Assembly: GCA_964345075.1 (NCBI GenBank)
Contig: CAYFPS010000003.1
Location: 62,001 to 126,000 of the forward strand
Direction of reading: 5' to 3'
DNA: 64,000 nucleotides
Origin: CAYFPS01 sp964345075
Lineage (GTDB): Bacteria; CAIWAD01
Positions 23,897 through 32,016 of this stretch are shown here, in pieces. Made by a program: the position numbers and the translations under genes. Below the pieces are notes generated by a model. It made no database searches, was not told where the DNA came from, and saw only the letters and a list, made by a program, of their open reading frames with translations. How positions within the stretch are numbered: the first letter of the stretch is position 1; each line of letters starts with the position of its first letter.

Positions 23897-26708
23897 TGCC
23901 CGGCTGAAGGAACTGCGCGCTCGCCTGATGCGCCTGCTGGATCATCTGGAGCTGGGCTCGGCCCCGCCGCCGGATCTTCCGGACCTTCTGCTCAAGGCAG
24001 ATCACGCCCTGCGGAGCCAGGAAGAGCGGCTGGGCAGAACGCGCGCTTCCCTTTGCCTTCACCTGAAAGAGCTGCAGCGCCGGCTGGACCAGCTGGGTTC
24101 GGTCCGCGCCTTGAGCGAGTTCCTGGCCACCCACGGTGGCAGTGACGAGATTTTTGATCTGTTGCCGGAATTCCTGCTGGGTAGCTTTGCCGCCGAGCAG
24201 GCCTCGCTGATGCTGCTTGACCCTGAAGTCGAGCGCCTGGAAATCGTCGGGGCTGGCGGACAGATGCCCCGTGCCGGCTCCAACTTGCGCCTGAAGCCCG
24301 GAGAAGGGCTGGCCGGCTGGGTCTTGCAGCAGGGCCGCAGTTATCTCTGTCCCGATGTTTCCATTGATCCCCAGTTCAGGCTGATCGAAGGCGAGGCTGC
24401 TCAGGGCAGCCTGCTCTGTGCCCCACTTAAAAGCGCGGGCAAGGTCTTTGGTGTGCTCAATCTGAGCAGCCGTCAGGCCGGCGCCTTTTCCGATGACGAA
24501 GAAAACCTGCTTAATCTGCTGGCCGAGCCGATTGCGCTGGCCATCAACCGTGCCCGGCTTTATGAGAGTTTTCATCGCCGCGTGCAGGAGCAGACACGCG
24601 AGCTGGAAGATGTGCGTGATTTCTTCCAGAGCATTGTCAATTCCAGTGACGACCTTATTGTCGTTTTGAGTCCGGACTTCGAGATGATTCTGGTCTCGAC
24701 GGTCCTGGAAAGCCTGCTGGGCCATCATGTGGATGGTTTTATCAATCGCGAGCCGGACGGTTACCTGCTGGAACCACGGGATGCAGCAGAGCTGAAGGAA
24801 CTGCTGGGGCGGGGCGAAGTCATTCGCGACCGCGACATTCAGCTGCTTCATGCCGAAGGCAGGCAGATCCACGTAAGCCTCAACGCCAGTCCAATCCGCT
24901 CTCAGGGCAAGGATAATCTGGGCTACCTTTGCATTTTCCGCTCCATCGAGCGCCGTGTGCGCATTCATCAGGAGCTGACACGCCTGAACACGCGCCTCAA
25001 CAACCTTTTCGAAAGTGCCGTTGACATCAGCTCCAGTCTGGACCGCAATCAGGTGATCACCCGCGCGCTTGGCTGGATCAGTGGCCTGATTGATGCTGAC
25101 GAGGCAACCATTCTGCTGCTTGGGCCCGACAGACGTCATCTGATCTGCCAGAGTCTCTCCGACCCTGAAACCCGCATCCACAAGGAGCTGGCCAACTGCC
25201 CCGAGGGTGTTGTGATACAACAGCAGCGACCCTTACTACTGGCGGAGCCTGCCGCAGTGAGACAATTCCTGCCCGAGGCGGGCAGGCGTCTGCAGAGCTG
25301 CATCATGGTGCCGCTCAAAGTGCAGGATCATGTGCTCGGCGTGCTGCGTATGGACAGCCACAATCCGGCGCGCTGCTTCACCTTTCAGGACCTGCGCCTC
25401 TCCAGCACCTTTGCCACACAGGCCGCTCTGGCCCTGGAGAACTCCCGCTTATACTCGACCACCCGGCTTGAGAGCAGTCGATTGCGCGGCCTGCTGGACC
25501 TTTCTACCAAAACGAGCAGTGCCCGTTCGCCGCAGGCCGTGTTACAGCTTTTTGCCAGCAGCGTGCTGGAACTGACCGATGCCCAGGCTGTTGTCGCCTG
25601 GGAAATCAGGCCCGAGGAGCAGCAGCTAAGAAGGGCCTGTACGCTCTGTCAGGGCCTGGAGCTGGATGCCGGAAAACAGGTGCTGAGTTCGCATCTGCCG
25701 GAAGACGATCAGCTCCACTACCTGCTTAGTCACAGGGAGCGGCGCCTGCGCCTGAATCCCATGCCGGAAATGCTGCCGCCCTGGGCGCCGGCTGCCAGGG
25801 GGGAGAACATCGCCCTGCTGGTGGTTCCGGTGGTGGACGAGCAGAAAGTTTATGGTCTGCTGGTTTTGTATCACGACGAATGGCATCTGTCGGAAGAGGA
25901 AGACGAGAGCTTTATCAGCCTGCTGGCCTATCAGGCCGCTTCCAGCATTCGTATGCAGACGCTCTTTCAGGAAAACCTGACCGCTCGTGATTTCCTCTCC
26001 AGTGTGGTGAGCAGTGCAAACGACGCCATCATCGTGACGGATCGCCGCGGCAGGATCAGTCTTTTCAACTCCGGTGCCGAGCGAATGCTTCTGCAAGAGT
26101 CCGGCAATATGCTCGGTAAGACCGTCGAAAGCCTTTATCCCGAGGCCACCGATGTGATCACGGATCTTCGCAAGGGGCTTAAGGACGGCTCGGAGCATGT
26201 ATCACTGGAAACCGAGCTGCGCCGCAAGGATGGACAACTGGTTCCCGTGCAGCTTTCTCTGAACTGGATGCGCAATGCGCGTGGACGTATCACGGGCGTG
26301 CTGGGTGTAGCCAAGGATGTAAGCGAGCTGCGCAAACTGGAAGCGGCCCGTCTAGAGGCCGAGCGTCTGAGTGGCATCGAGCGCATGGCCGTTACGGTTT
26401 CGGACCGGATCAATTCGCCGCTCTCCGCGATTCTGCTCAAGGTTGAGCTCATTCGCATGATCGAAGGCCAGCTGGGAAGGCAGAGCAAGGATTCGCTGGA
26501 TGTGATCGAGGAGCAGATCTCGGTGATCAAGAGCATTCTGGATCAGCTGAATCACCTGGATCAGAACGCGATCAAGGACTACGCCCTGCCGGAGCTCACC
26601 ATGTACGATCTGGACGCCTCCAATCGTCAGGACGGGGAAAACCCGCCACCCGCCCGCCGCAAAAAGACGGTCAAGGAAAAAAAGGCGGTCAAGAAGACTG
26701 CAGACTGA
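23889..26708 (+). CDS. Multi-GAF/PAS sensor protein with a degenerate kinase end
   Basis: A 939-residue cytoplasmic protein from ATG 23889. After an N-terminal coiled coil there are GAF (about 75-225), PAS (about 240-365), GAF (375-530), a second GAF-like block (545-710), PAS (715-825) and a DHp-like helix pair. The H-box position reads AVTVSDRINSPLSAILLKVEL: the phospho-acceptor histidine is missing although the NSPL part remains. No HATPase domain follows; the protein ends in a lysine-rich tail (RRKKTVKEKKAVKK). It therefore cannot autophosphorylate in the normal way and more likely acts as a signal-integrating or dimerisation partner for other kinases. It overlaps the HDOD-like gene and precedes two free receiver proteins. 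Confidence 0.85.
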   Translation: MTDARLKELRARLMRLLDHLELGSAPPPDLPDLLLKADHALRSQEERLGRTRASLCLHLKELQRRLDQLGSVRALSEFLATHGGSDEIFDLLPEFLLGSFAAEQASLMLLDPEVERLEIVGAGGQMPRAGSNLRLKPGEGLAGWVLQQGRSYLCPDVSIDPQFRLIEGEAAQGSLLCAPLKSAGKVFGVLNLSSRQAGAFSDDEENLLNLLAEPIALAINRARLYESFHRRVQEQTRELEDVRDFFQSIVNSSDDLIVVLSPDFEMILVSTVLESLLGHHVDGFINREPDGYLLEPRDAAELKELLGRGEVIRDRDIQLLHAEGRQIHVSLNASPIRSQGKDNLGYLCIFRSIERRVRIHQELTRLNTRLNNLFESAVDISSSLDRNQVITRALGWISGLIDADEATILLLGPDRRHLICQSLSDPETRIHKELANCPEGVVIQQQRPLLLAEPAAVRQFLPEAGRRLQSCIMVPLKVQDHVLGVLRMDSHNPARCFTFQDLRLSSTFATQAALALENSRLYSTTRLESSRLRGLLDLSTKTSSARSPQAVLQLFASSVLELTDAQAVVAWEIRPEEQQLRRACTLCQGLELDAGKQVLSSHLPEDDQLHYLLSHRERRLRLNPMPEMLPPWAPAARGENIALLVVPVVDEQKVYGLLVLYHDEWHLSEEEDESFISLLAYQAASSIRMQTLFQENLTARDFLSSVVSSANDAIIVTDRRGRISLFNSGAERMLLQESGNMLGKTVESLYPEATDVITDLRKGLKDGSEHVSLETELRRKDGQLVPVQLSLNWMRNARGRITGVLGVAKDVSELRKLEAARLEAERLSGIERMAVTVSDRINSPLSAILLKVELIRMIEGQLGRQSKDSLDVIEEQISVIKSILDQLNHLDQNAIKDYALPELTMYDLDASNRQDGENPPPARRKKTVKEKKAVKKTAD

Positions 26709-26729
26709 TCCGCCAGAGGGGTTTGTCTC

Positions 26730-26771
26730 TTGATTCCGAATGCCCTAAACTCAATCCTGACACGGAATCAA
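26730..26771. promoter_or_regulatory. Long-spaced inverted repeat before the receiver genes
   Basis: TTGATTCCG and CGGAATCAA form a perfect 9-bp inverted repeat with a 24-base spacer in the 103-base gap ahead of the first receiver gene. It could be a paired operator site flanking a promoter. No U-tract follows, so termination is unlikely. Confidence 0.35.
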
Positions 26772-26811
26772 CCGATACCAGTCCTGTTCAAGCGTTTAAA
26801 TTCCCGGTGAA

Positions 26812-27198
26812 ATGGAAGCAACTCTCCTCCTCGTTGATGACGATCGTGCCTTTCGCGATGCACTGGCGGAAGTCCTGACTGCAAGCGCACTGGGTACGAT
26901 CCTGGTTGCCGATGACGGCGAAGAGGCCCATCAGCGTATCTGCGAAAACGAGATCGATCTGCTGATTACGGATATCAACATGCCGCGTTTGAGTGGCATC
27001 GGTCTGGTGCAGCGGCTGCGTGAAGAAAAGCGCGAGATGCCGATCATCGTGGTGACCGGCGTCCCGCATGGGGTGGATCGTGTTCATGCACTGGGAGTTG
27101 ACGCTGTTTTCATGAAGCCATTCAAGCTGCTGGAGCTTGTTGCTCAAATTCGACAGCTGCTTGCTGATGACGCTGAAGCAGGAGAAGAAGAGTCTTGA
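26812..27198 (+). CDS. Single-domain response regulator (CheY-like receiver)
   Basis: A 128-residue stand-alone REC domain: acidic pocket LLVDDDRAF, phospho-acceptor Asp in LLITDINMP, switch Thr in VVTGVP and lysine in FMKPFK. There is no output domain, so it signals through protein contacts, probably with the kinases upstream. Its end overlaps the start of a second receiver (TTG start, 27195). The Shine-Dalgarno is weak (CCGGTGAA). Confidence 0.9.
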   Translation: MEATLLLVDDDRAFRDALAEVLTASALGTILVADDGEEAHQRICENEIDLLITDINMPRLSGIGLVQRLREEKREMPIIVVTGVPHGVDRVHALGVDAVFMKPFKLLELVAQIRQLLADDAEAGEEES

Positions 27199-27569
27199 AG
27201 GGCTCGATCCTGATCATTGATGACCAGCAGGCCGTGCGTGAAACCATGGCCAGTTTTCTATCGGACCTTGGCTACGAGGTTGAGCTGGCGGAAAACGCCC
27301 ATGTTGGCCTGGAAAAGCTAAAAGAGCGGCGCCCCAGCCTGCTCTTCCTCGACATTCTAATGCCCGGCATGGACGGGCTGCAGGCCATTCGCAAAATTCG
27401 CGAGCTGGATCCACTGGTTCCGGTGGTGATGATTACCGGCTACGACAACCCGGAGATCGCCCGCGAATTGCTGCTGGCCGGTGCAACCGACTTCGTCAGG
27501 AAGCCGATTCGCCTGGACTACATTCAGCGTCTGGTTGAGGCCTGCCTGGCCAAGCTCCGGCGCAATTGA
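27195..27569 (+). CDS. Single-domain response regulator (CheY-like receiver)
   Basis: A 124-residue receiver starting at TTG 27195, four bases overlapping the previous gene. It shows LIIDDQQAV, phospho-acceptor Asp in LFLDILMPGMDG, switch Thr in MITGYDN and lysine in VRKPIR. It is paired with the preceding receiver, perhaps as a phosphorelay or as competing phosphate acceptors for one kinase. The next gene (LOG family) starts 17 bases downstream. Confidence 0.9.
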   Translation: MKGSILIIDDQQAVRETMASFLSDLGYEVELAENAHVGLEKLKERRPSLLFLDILMPGMDGLQAIRKIRELDPLVPVVMITGYDNPEIARELLLAGATDFVRKPIRLDYIQRLVEACLAKLRRN

Positions 27570-27585
27570 CAAGGACATGGACGGA

Positions 27586-28281
27586 ATGAACCCCACCCGC
27601 AAGATTCAACACGGCGCAAAACTCAACGACAATCTCTTCAACAAGGACGAAAAGATGTCCAGCCAGACCTGGCGCATCTTTCGCATCATGAGTGAGTTTG
27701 TCGACGGCTTTGAGAGTCTTTGGCACATCAACAATGCCATCGCCATTTTCGGCTCCGCCCGCCTGAAGGAAGACGATCAGGCCTACAAGGACGCCTCGAG
27801 CATTGCCTGCGGACTGGGGCATCTGGGCTTTGACATCATCACCGGCGGCGGCCCGGGCGTGATGGAAGCTGCCAACAAGGGTGGTTTTGAGAGTCCGGCC
27901 GAGTCGATCGGCCTGAATATCGACCTGCCTCACGAGCAGCATGCCAACCCCTATCTGGATACATCGCTGGACTTCCGCTACTTCTTTGTGCGCAAGGTGA
28001 TGTTCGTCAAGTTTGCCAGTGGCTTTGTGATGATGCCGGGCGGCTTTGGCACGCTGGATGAAATGTTCGAAGTCCTGACGCTGGTGCAAACGCGCAAGAT
28101 CGAGCGGGTGCCGATTGTGCTTTATGATTCGTCCTTCTGGAAGCCGCTGCTTGGCTGGATCGAAGATCAACTGCTGGGTCAGGGGCTGATCTCGGAGAAA
28201 GACCTGAAGCTCTTCAAGCTGATTGATGATCCGGAAGAGGTCGTCGCCTATTTCCGCGACTATTATCACATCCTGGACTAG
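27586..28281 (+). CDS. LOG-family nucleotide phosphoribohydrolase-like protein
   Basis: A 231-residue Rossmann-type protein of the TIGR00730/LOG family. The signature GGGPGVMEAANKGG and PGGFGTLDEMFEVLT are both intact, including the catalytic glutamate. Family members cleave the glycosidic bond of nucleoside monophosphates, releasing a free base (cytokinin activation in plants, related 5'-nucleotide breakdown in bacteria). ATG 27586 is chosen because AAGGA lies ten bases upstream; ATG 27577 is in frame but sits almost on that site. It follows the receiver genes with little space and may be co-transcribed. Confidence 0.88.
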   Translation: MNPTRKIQHGAKLNDNLFNKDEKMSSQTWRIFRIMSEFVDGFESLWHINNAIAIFGSARLKEDDQAYKDASSIACGLGHLGFDIITGGGPGVMEAANKGGFESPAESIGLNIDLPHEQHANPYLDTSLDFRYFFVRKVMFVKFASGFVMMPGGFGTLDEMFEVLTLVQTRKIERVPIVLYDSSFWKPLLGWIEDQLLGQGLISEKDLKLFKLIDDPEEVVAYFRDYYHILD

Positions 28282-28410
28282 ATTCCACCCCTGCTTCCGT
28301 TTGTCCGGACAGGACCTCTTTTCTACCTTGTGACCTTGCAGCAAGGGACTGTCAGCATGGGTTGGCAGCCTTTGCAAGTGTAGTGTTCCGCAACCTTTCA
28401 GGAGCTTGGA

Positions 28411-28689
28411 ATGTCATTGGAAGCCCTCGGCATGGTCGAAACCCGCGGCCTGGTCGGCGCTATTGAAGCAGCCGACGCCATGGTCAAAGCAGCCAAGGTT
28501 GAACTCATCGGTCGTGAGCAGGTCGGTGGCGGTTATGTGACCGTTCTGGTCCGTGGTGATGTTGGTGCCGTCAAGGCCGCCACAGATGCTGGTGCCACCG
28601 CTGCCGAAAAGGTGGGTGAAGTGGTCAGCGTCCATGTCATCCCCAGGCCGCATTCCGAAGTGGAGCTGATTCTGCCGAAGAAGGGCTGA
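28411..28689 (+). CDS. Bacterial microcompartment shell protein (BMC-H, PduA/EutM/CcmK type)
   Basis: A 92-residue single BMC domain, the standard length for hexameric shell proteins. It has ALGMVETRGLVGAIEAADAMVKAAKV, the edge lysine region, and RGDVGAVKAATDAGA with the C-terminal VHVIPRPHSEVE. Hexamers tile into protein shells around enzymes. GGAGC precedes the ATG by about eight bases. A second shell gene follows at once, but no encapsulated enzyme, aldehyde dehydrogenase, vertex (BMC-P) or trimer (BMC-T) gene is present in this window. The substrate of the compartment cannot be told. Confidence 0.96.
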   Translation: MSLEALGMVETRGLVGAIEAADAMVKAAKVELIGREQVGGGYVTVLVRGDVGAVKAATDAGATAAEKVGEVVSVHVIPRPHSEVELILPKKG

Positions 28690-28701
28690 TTCAATCAGCC
28701 C
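28683..28701 (+). promoter_or_regulatory. Intercistronic hairpin between the two BMC genes
   Basis: GGGCTGATT-C-AATCAGCCC overlaps the stop codon of the first shell gene, 26 bases before the second. Only a short CTTTC follows. It may act as an RNA-stability or partial-termination element that makes the first shell protein more abundant than the second. Confidence 0.5.
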
Positions 28702-28726
28702 CTTTCAAGGTAAAGGGCGGAATCCG

Positions 28727-29242
28727 ATGGGCGAAGAGGCACTCGGCCTGCTTGAAACGCGGGGCCTCGTTGCGGCAATTGAAGCCTGCGATGCCATGCT
28801 CAAATCCGCACAGGTTCGGCTGCTCAGGCGGCAAATCATCTCCCCGGCACTGGTCACACTTTGTATCACGGGCGAAACGGCTGCCGTGCGCAGTGCCCTT
28901 GATGCGGGTGCTCGTGCCGCTGAGCGTGTTGGTCTGGTGCTATCGACCCATTTGATTCCCCGACCCGCGCCGGGCATTGTCGAGATGGCGGCAAGCCTTC
29001 ATCACGACAGCTGGCAGCGGGCCGCTCAGCCATTGACGGATCGTCCTGCAAATCCTGCAGGCTTGACAGAACCGGTTGATCTGCCGGAAACTCTGTCAGA
29101 GCTGGAATCCATGCCTGTTCGACAGCTGAGAGCGCTGGCGCGCAGTCTGGAATCCTTCCCCCTCGGCGGACGACAGATTTCCGTCGCACGGCGTGAGGAG
29201 TTGCTTGAGCTGCTTGCCGCCGTTCTGTTCGACCACAGCTGA
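28727..29242 (+). CDS. BMC shell protein with a C-terminal SAP/Rho-N-like extension
   Basis: A 171-residue protein. Residues 1-90 are a BMC-H domain (ALGLLETRGLVAAIEACDAML ... AAVRSALDAGARAAERVGLVLSTHLIPRPAPG). A proline-rich linker (about 100-122) leads to a 45-residue helical end: SELESMPVRQLRALARSLESFPLGGRQISVARREELLELL. This resembles SAP or Rho N-terminal helix-extension-helix folds, which often bind nucleic acid. EutK/PduK-type shell proteins also carry C-terminal extensions, but a different one. A cargo- or nucleic-acid-recruiting shell component is inferred. Only a weak ribosome-binding site is visible, consistent with lower expression than the first shell gene. Confidence 0.85.
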   Translation: MGEEALGLLETRGLVAAIEACDAMLKSAQVRLLRRQIISPALVTLCITGETAAVRSALDAGARAAERVGLVLSTHLIPRPAPGIVEMAASLHHDSWQRAAQPLTDRPANPAGLTEPVDLPETLSELESMPVRQLRALARSLESFPLGGRQISVARREELLELLAAVLFDHS

Positions 29243-29255
29243 AAGCGAAACCGAC

Positions 29256-31946
29256 ATGCTCCCAGCTTCCGACTGGAACCGGGTCCTTTTCCTGACCCTT
29301 TTTCTGGCCGGAGCCTCGCTTGCCGGGGCCGAATCCCGAGAGTGGATTCTCCGCGCAGCAGGCCCGGAGCAGGCCTCTGCCCTGATTGCGGCCACCCGCA
29401 ACCTGCCCGGATTCCAGCTGGAAGCCGCCTTGCCCTTTACGGAAAAGGATCCCGCAGCCATTCGTTCCCTGCTCAGACTGGCAAGCCACGATGGAGTGGA
29501 GCTGGACAAGCTTGCCAGTTTGCCCGGCTTTGATTCAGGCCAGCTGCTGTGGATGGAACCTGCTCCGCTTCGCGAGACGGACCTTCTGCCCAATGATCCC
29601 GATTACAACCTGCTCTGGGGGCTTGATCAGATTCACGCGCCTGCCGCCTGGGATCTTCACACCGGCAGCGGAGCCATAACCGTCGCCGTCGTGGATACGG
29701 GAGCGGACCTGCAGCACCCGGACCTGACAGCCGGGCTCTGGCAGAATGTGGCCGAGCTGGCTGGCATCCCCGGTGTGGATGACGACGGCAATGGCTGGGT
29801 CGACGACTTCCATGGAGCCGATCCTTACGGCGGCGATGGTGATCCGCAGGCTGAAGCCGGCGACCTGAGTCACGGCACCCACACGGCCGGAACGGCTGTC
29901 TGTGTTACAAACAACGGACTGGGAGTCGCTTGCCCGGCATGGAACGCACGCCTGATGCCGGTTCGCGCCGGACACGGAACCCTGATCAGCCGCGGGGTTG
30001 AAGGCATCTGGTACGCGGCATCAAATGGCGCGCACATCATCAGCTGTTCCTACGGAGGCGACAGCTACAGCAGCTACGAACGGGAAGTGATTCAGGCAGC
30101 CCAGGAAATGGGAGCCTTGATTGTCGCTTCCGCTGGCAACGACGGCAGTTCCAGCCTGCACTATCCGGCCGCCTACGAGGGCGTGCTGGCCGTGGCTTCC
30201 ACCGACTCCGATGATCACAAACTCAGCTCCAGCCAGTACGGCTGGTGGGTGGATCTGGCTGCACCCGGCAACAGCATCTGGTCGACTGTCATTGGCGGCG
30301 GATACGGCTACAAGACCGGTACATCCATGTCGACGCCGCTCGTAGCTTCTCTTGCAGCCCTTGTCTGGAGCCACAATCCTTCAGATAATGCCTGGCAGAT
30401 CGCAGCCAGACTGGCTTCGGGCGCAGACAATATCGATGCTGAAAACCCGGCCTGGGCCGGACAGCTGGGACATGGCCGCATCAATGCGGAAGCCAGTCTG
30501 CAGGTGAATCCGCTGGCCCTTCGCCTGGCGGACTATCAACTGCTGGATGAAGACGGAAACGGACTGGCCGATCCCGGTGAGACCATCAGCCTTTCCCTGC
30601 TGCTGGAAGGCGTGCTGGGCAGCTTGACAGAACTCTCCTTTGAAGCCAGCCTGCTGGAAGGCCAGGCGCAGCTATTGGTGGCCAGCGCTTCCTTCCCGTC
30701 CCTTGCTGAAGGGCAGCAACTGCTGCTTCAGGAGGCCTTGATCCTTGAAGTGGCTTCCACTGCGGATCCCGGCAGCCATCTGCTACTGGAACTGGAGCTG
30801 GCTGGCGCACAGGGCTTCAGCAGCACGCTTTACCTGCAGATTCCGGTAGCGCCGCAGTTTGTAACACACCGAAACAGCAACATGGTGCTCAGCCTTGACG
30901 GTCGAGCCCGTATCGGTTTCCACGATTTCATGAGCAACCAGCCACAGGGCGAAGGTCTGCGCTGGCCGGCCACCTCGCCCGGTCACTTGTATCACGGCAG
31001 CCTGGCCATTGCTCTGGAAGACGGCAGCGTTCAGCATGGCGCCTCCTATCTGCTGGGTGTGGAGTCGGACTTTGTGGCAGCCGGAGAAGGTGGCGTCAAC
31101 CTGCGGCAAGAAGGTGATCTCTGGATCGCCGACGCCGTATTTCTTGCTCCAGAACTGCCGGGTCTGCTGGTTCAGCAGCGTTCGCTCAGTCTGGCTGAGT
31201 CCAACTGGATCCTGCTTGAGTGGACGATTTCCAACAACGGACAGCAAACATTTGCAGGTCTGCAGCCGGGACTTTGGCTGGATCTGGACATTGCCGGCAG
31301 CTGGGGTGACGATGAAGGCGCATGGTCATTCGAAGATGAGCTGGGCTGGATGGGCGATGGCGGGGCCGCGCATATTGGCCTAAGCCTGCTGGATGAGCCG
31401 GTTGAGCATTTCCGCATTTGCAGTTATGGCGAGTGGACGGGGGCAGGACTGGAGGACGAAGAACTCTGGAACTACATGCATTCCGGTTTCAGCCAGAGCA
31501 GCAGCAGCGGCCCGGACGATTACCAGCTTTGCCTCGCGGCGGGGGCTGAAGACCTTTCACCGGGAGCCAGCCGCGTTTTCCGCGCGGTGCTGCTGGGCGC
31601 CAATGGCGTCGAAGATTTGCGGATATGTGCCGATGAGGTCTTGGAATGGTGGCTTAACGATGTGGATCCTCAGCCCCTTCGTCCCCGGCAGATCGAACTT
31701 GTAGTTGCGCCCAATCCGTTCAATCCGGTAACGCAGATTCGAATGCTGTTGCCGGAAGCCGGTCCGGTGACGCTGCTGCTTCATGATCTTGGCGGTCGAT
31801 GCCTGCTGCAGCAACATCTGGGCTGGCAACAGGCCGGGCAGCTGGAGCACCGCCTTGACGGGCATTCCTATGCCAGTGGTTGTTATCTGGTGGAAGTCAG
31901 CCAGAACGGCCGATCACAGGTTCAGCCTGTGCTTCTTGTAAAGTAG
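29256..31946 (+). CDS. Secreted subtilisin-like serine protease (S8) with C-terminal FlgD-like sorting domain
   Basis: 896 residues. The signal peptide covers residues 1-27 (hydrophobic VLFLTLFLAGASLAGA). A propeptide-like stretch precedes the catalytic domain with Asp147 (AVVDTGADL), His206 (SHGTHTAGT), the oxyanion Asn in VASAGNDGS and Ser357 (GTSMSTP). A long beta-rich region follows. The last 85 residues contain VAPNPFNPVTQIRMLLPEAG and end in YLVEVSQNGRSQVQPVLLVK, the FlgD-Ig/Por-type C-terminal tail typical of exported proteins in Bacteroidetes-like phyla. An extracellular or surface protease is inferred. The 70-base space to the next gene has no terminator, so they may be co-expressed. 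Confidence 0.93.
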   Translation: MLPASDWNRVLFLTLFLAGASLAGAESREWILRAAGPEQASALIAATRNLPGFQLEAALPFTEKDPAAIRSLLRLASHDGVELDKLASLPGFDSGQLLWMEPAPLRETDLLPNDPDYNLLWGLDQIHAPAAWDLHTGSGAITVAVVDTGADLQHPDLTAGLWQNVAELAGIPGVDDDGNGWVDDFHGADPYGGDGDPQAEAGDLSHGTHTAGTAVCVTNNGLGVACPAWNARLMPVRAGHGTLISRGVEGIWYAASNGAHIISCSYGGDSYSSYEREVIQAAQEMGALIVASAGNDGSSSLHYPAAYEGVLAVASTDSDDHKLSSSQYGWWVDLAAPGNSIWSTVIGGGYGYKTGTSMSTPLVASLAALVWSHNPSDNAWQIAARLASGADNIDAENPAWAGQLGHGRINAEASLQVNPLALRLADYQLLDEDGNGLADPGETISLSLLLEGVLGSLTELSFEASLLEGQAQLLVASASFPSLAEGQQLLLQEALILEVASTADPGSHLLLELELAGAQGFSSTLYLQIPVAPQFVTHRNSNMVLSLDGRARIGFHDFMSNQPQGEGLRWPATSPGHLYHGSLAIALEDGSVQHGASYLLGVESDFVAAGEGGVNLRQEGDLWIADAVFLAPELPGLLVQQRSLSLAESNWILLEWTISNNGQQTFAGLQPGLWLDLDIAGSWGDDEGAWSFEDELGWMGDGGAAHIGLSLLDEPVEHFRICSYGEWTGAGLEDEELWNYMHSGFSQSSSSGPDDYQLCLAAGAEDLSPGASRVFRAVLLGANGVEDLRICADEVLEWWLNDVDPQPLRPRQIELVVAPNPFNPVTQIRMLLPEAGPVTLLLHDLGGRCLLQQHLGWQQAGQLEHRLDGHSYASGCYLVEVSQNGRSQVQPVLLVK

Positions 31947-32016
31947 ATTGTACAGTCTGCAGCCGAGGGTAAAGAAGAGGGCCCTCGCTCGCGGGGACAG
32001 ATTCCGGGGGGTACAC

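Noticed and set aside
28355..28378. Possible sigma-54 promoter (TTGGCAG...TTGCA) upstream of the first BMC gene
   Set aside because: The spacing between the GG and GC elements is two bases too short. Sigma-54 requires strict spacing, so I did not call it.
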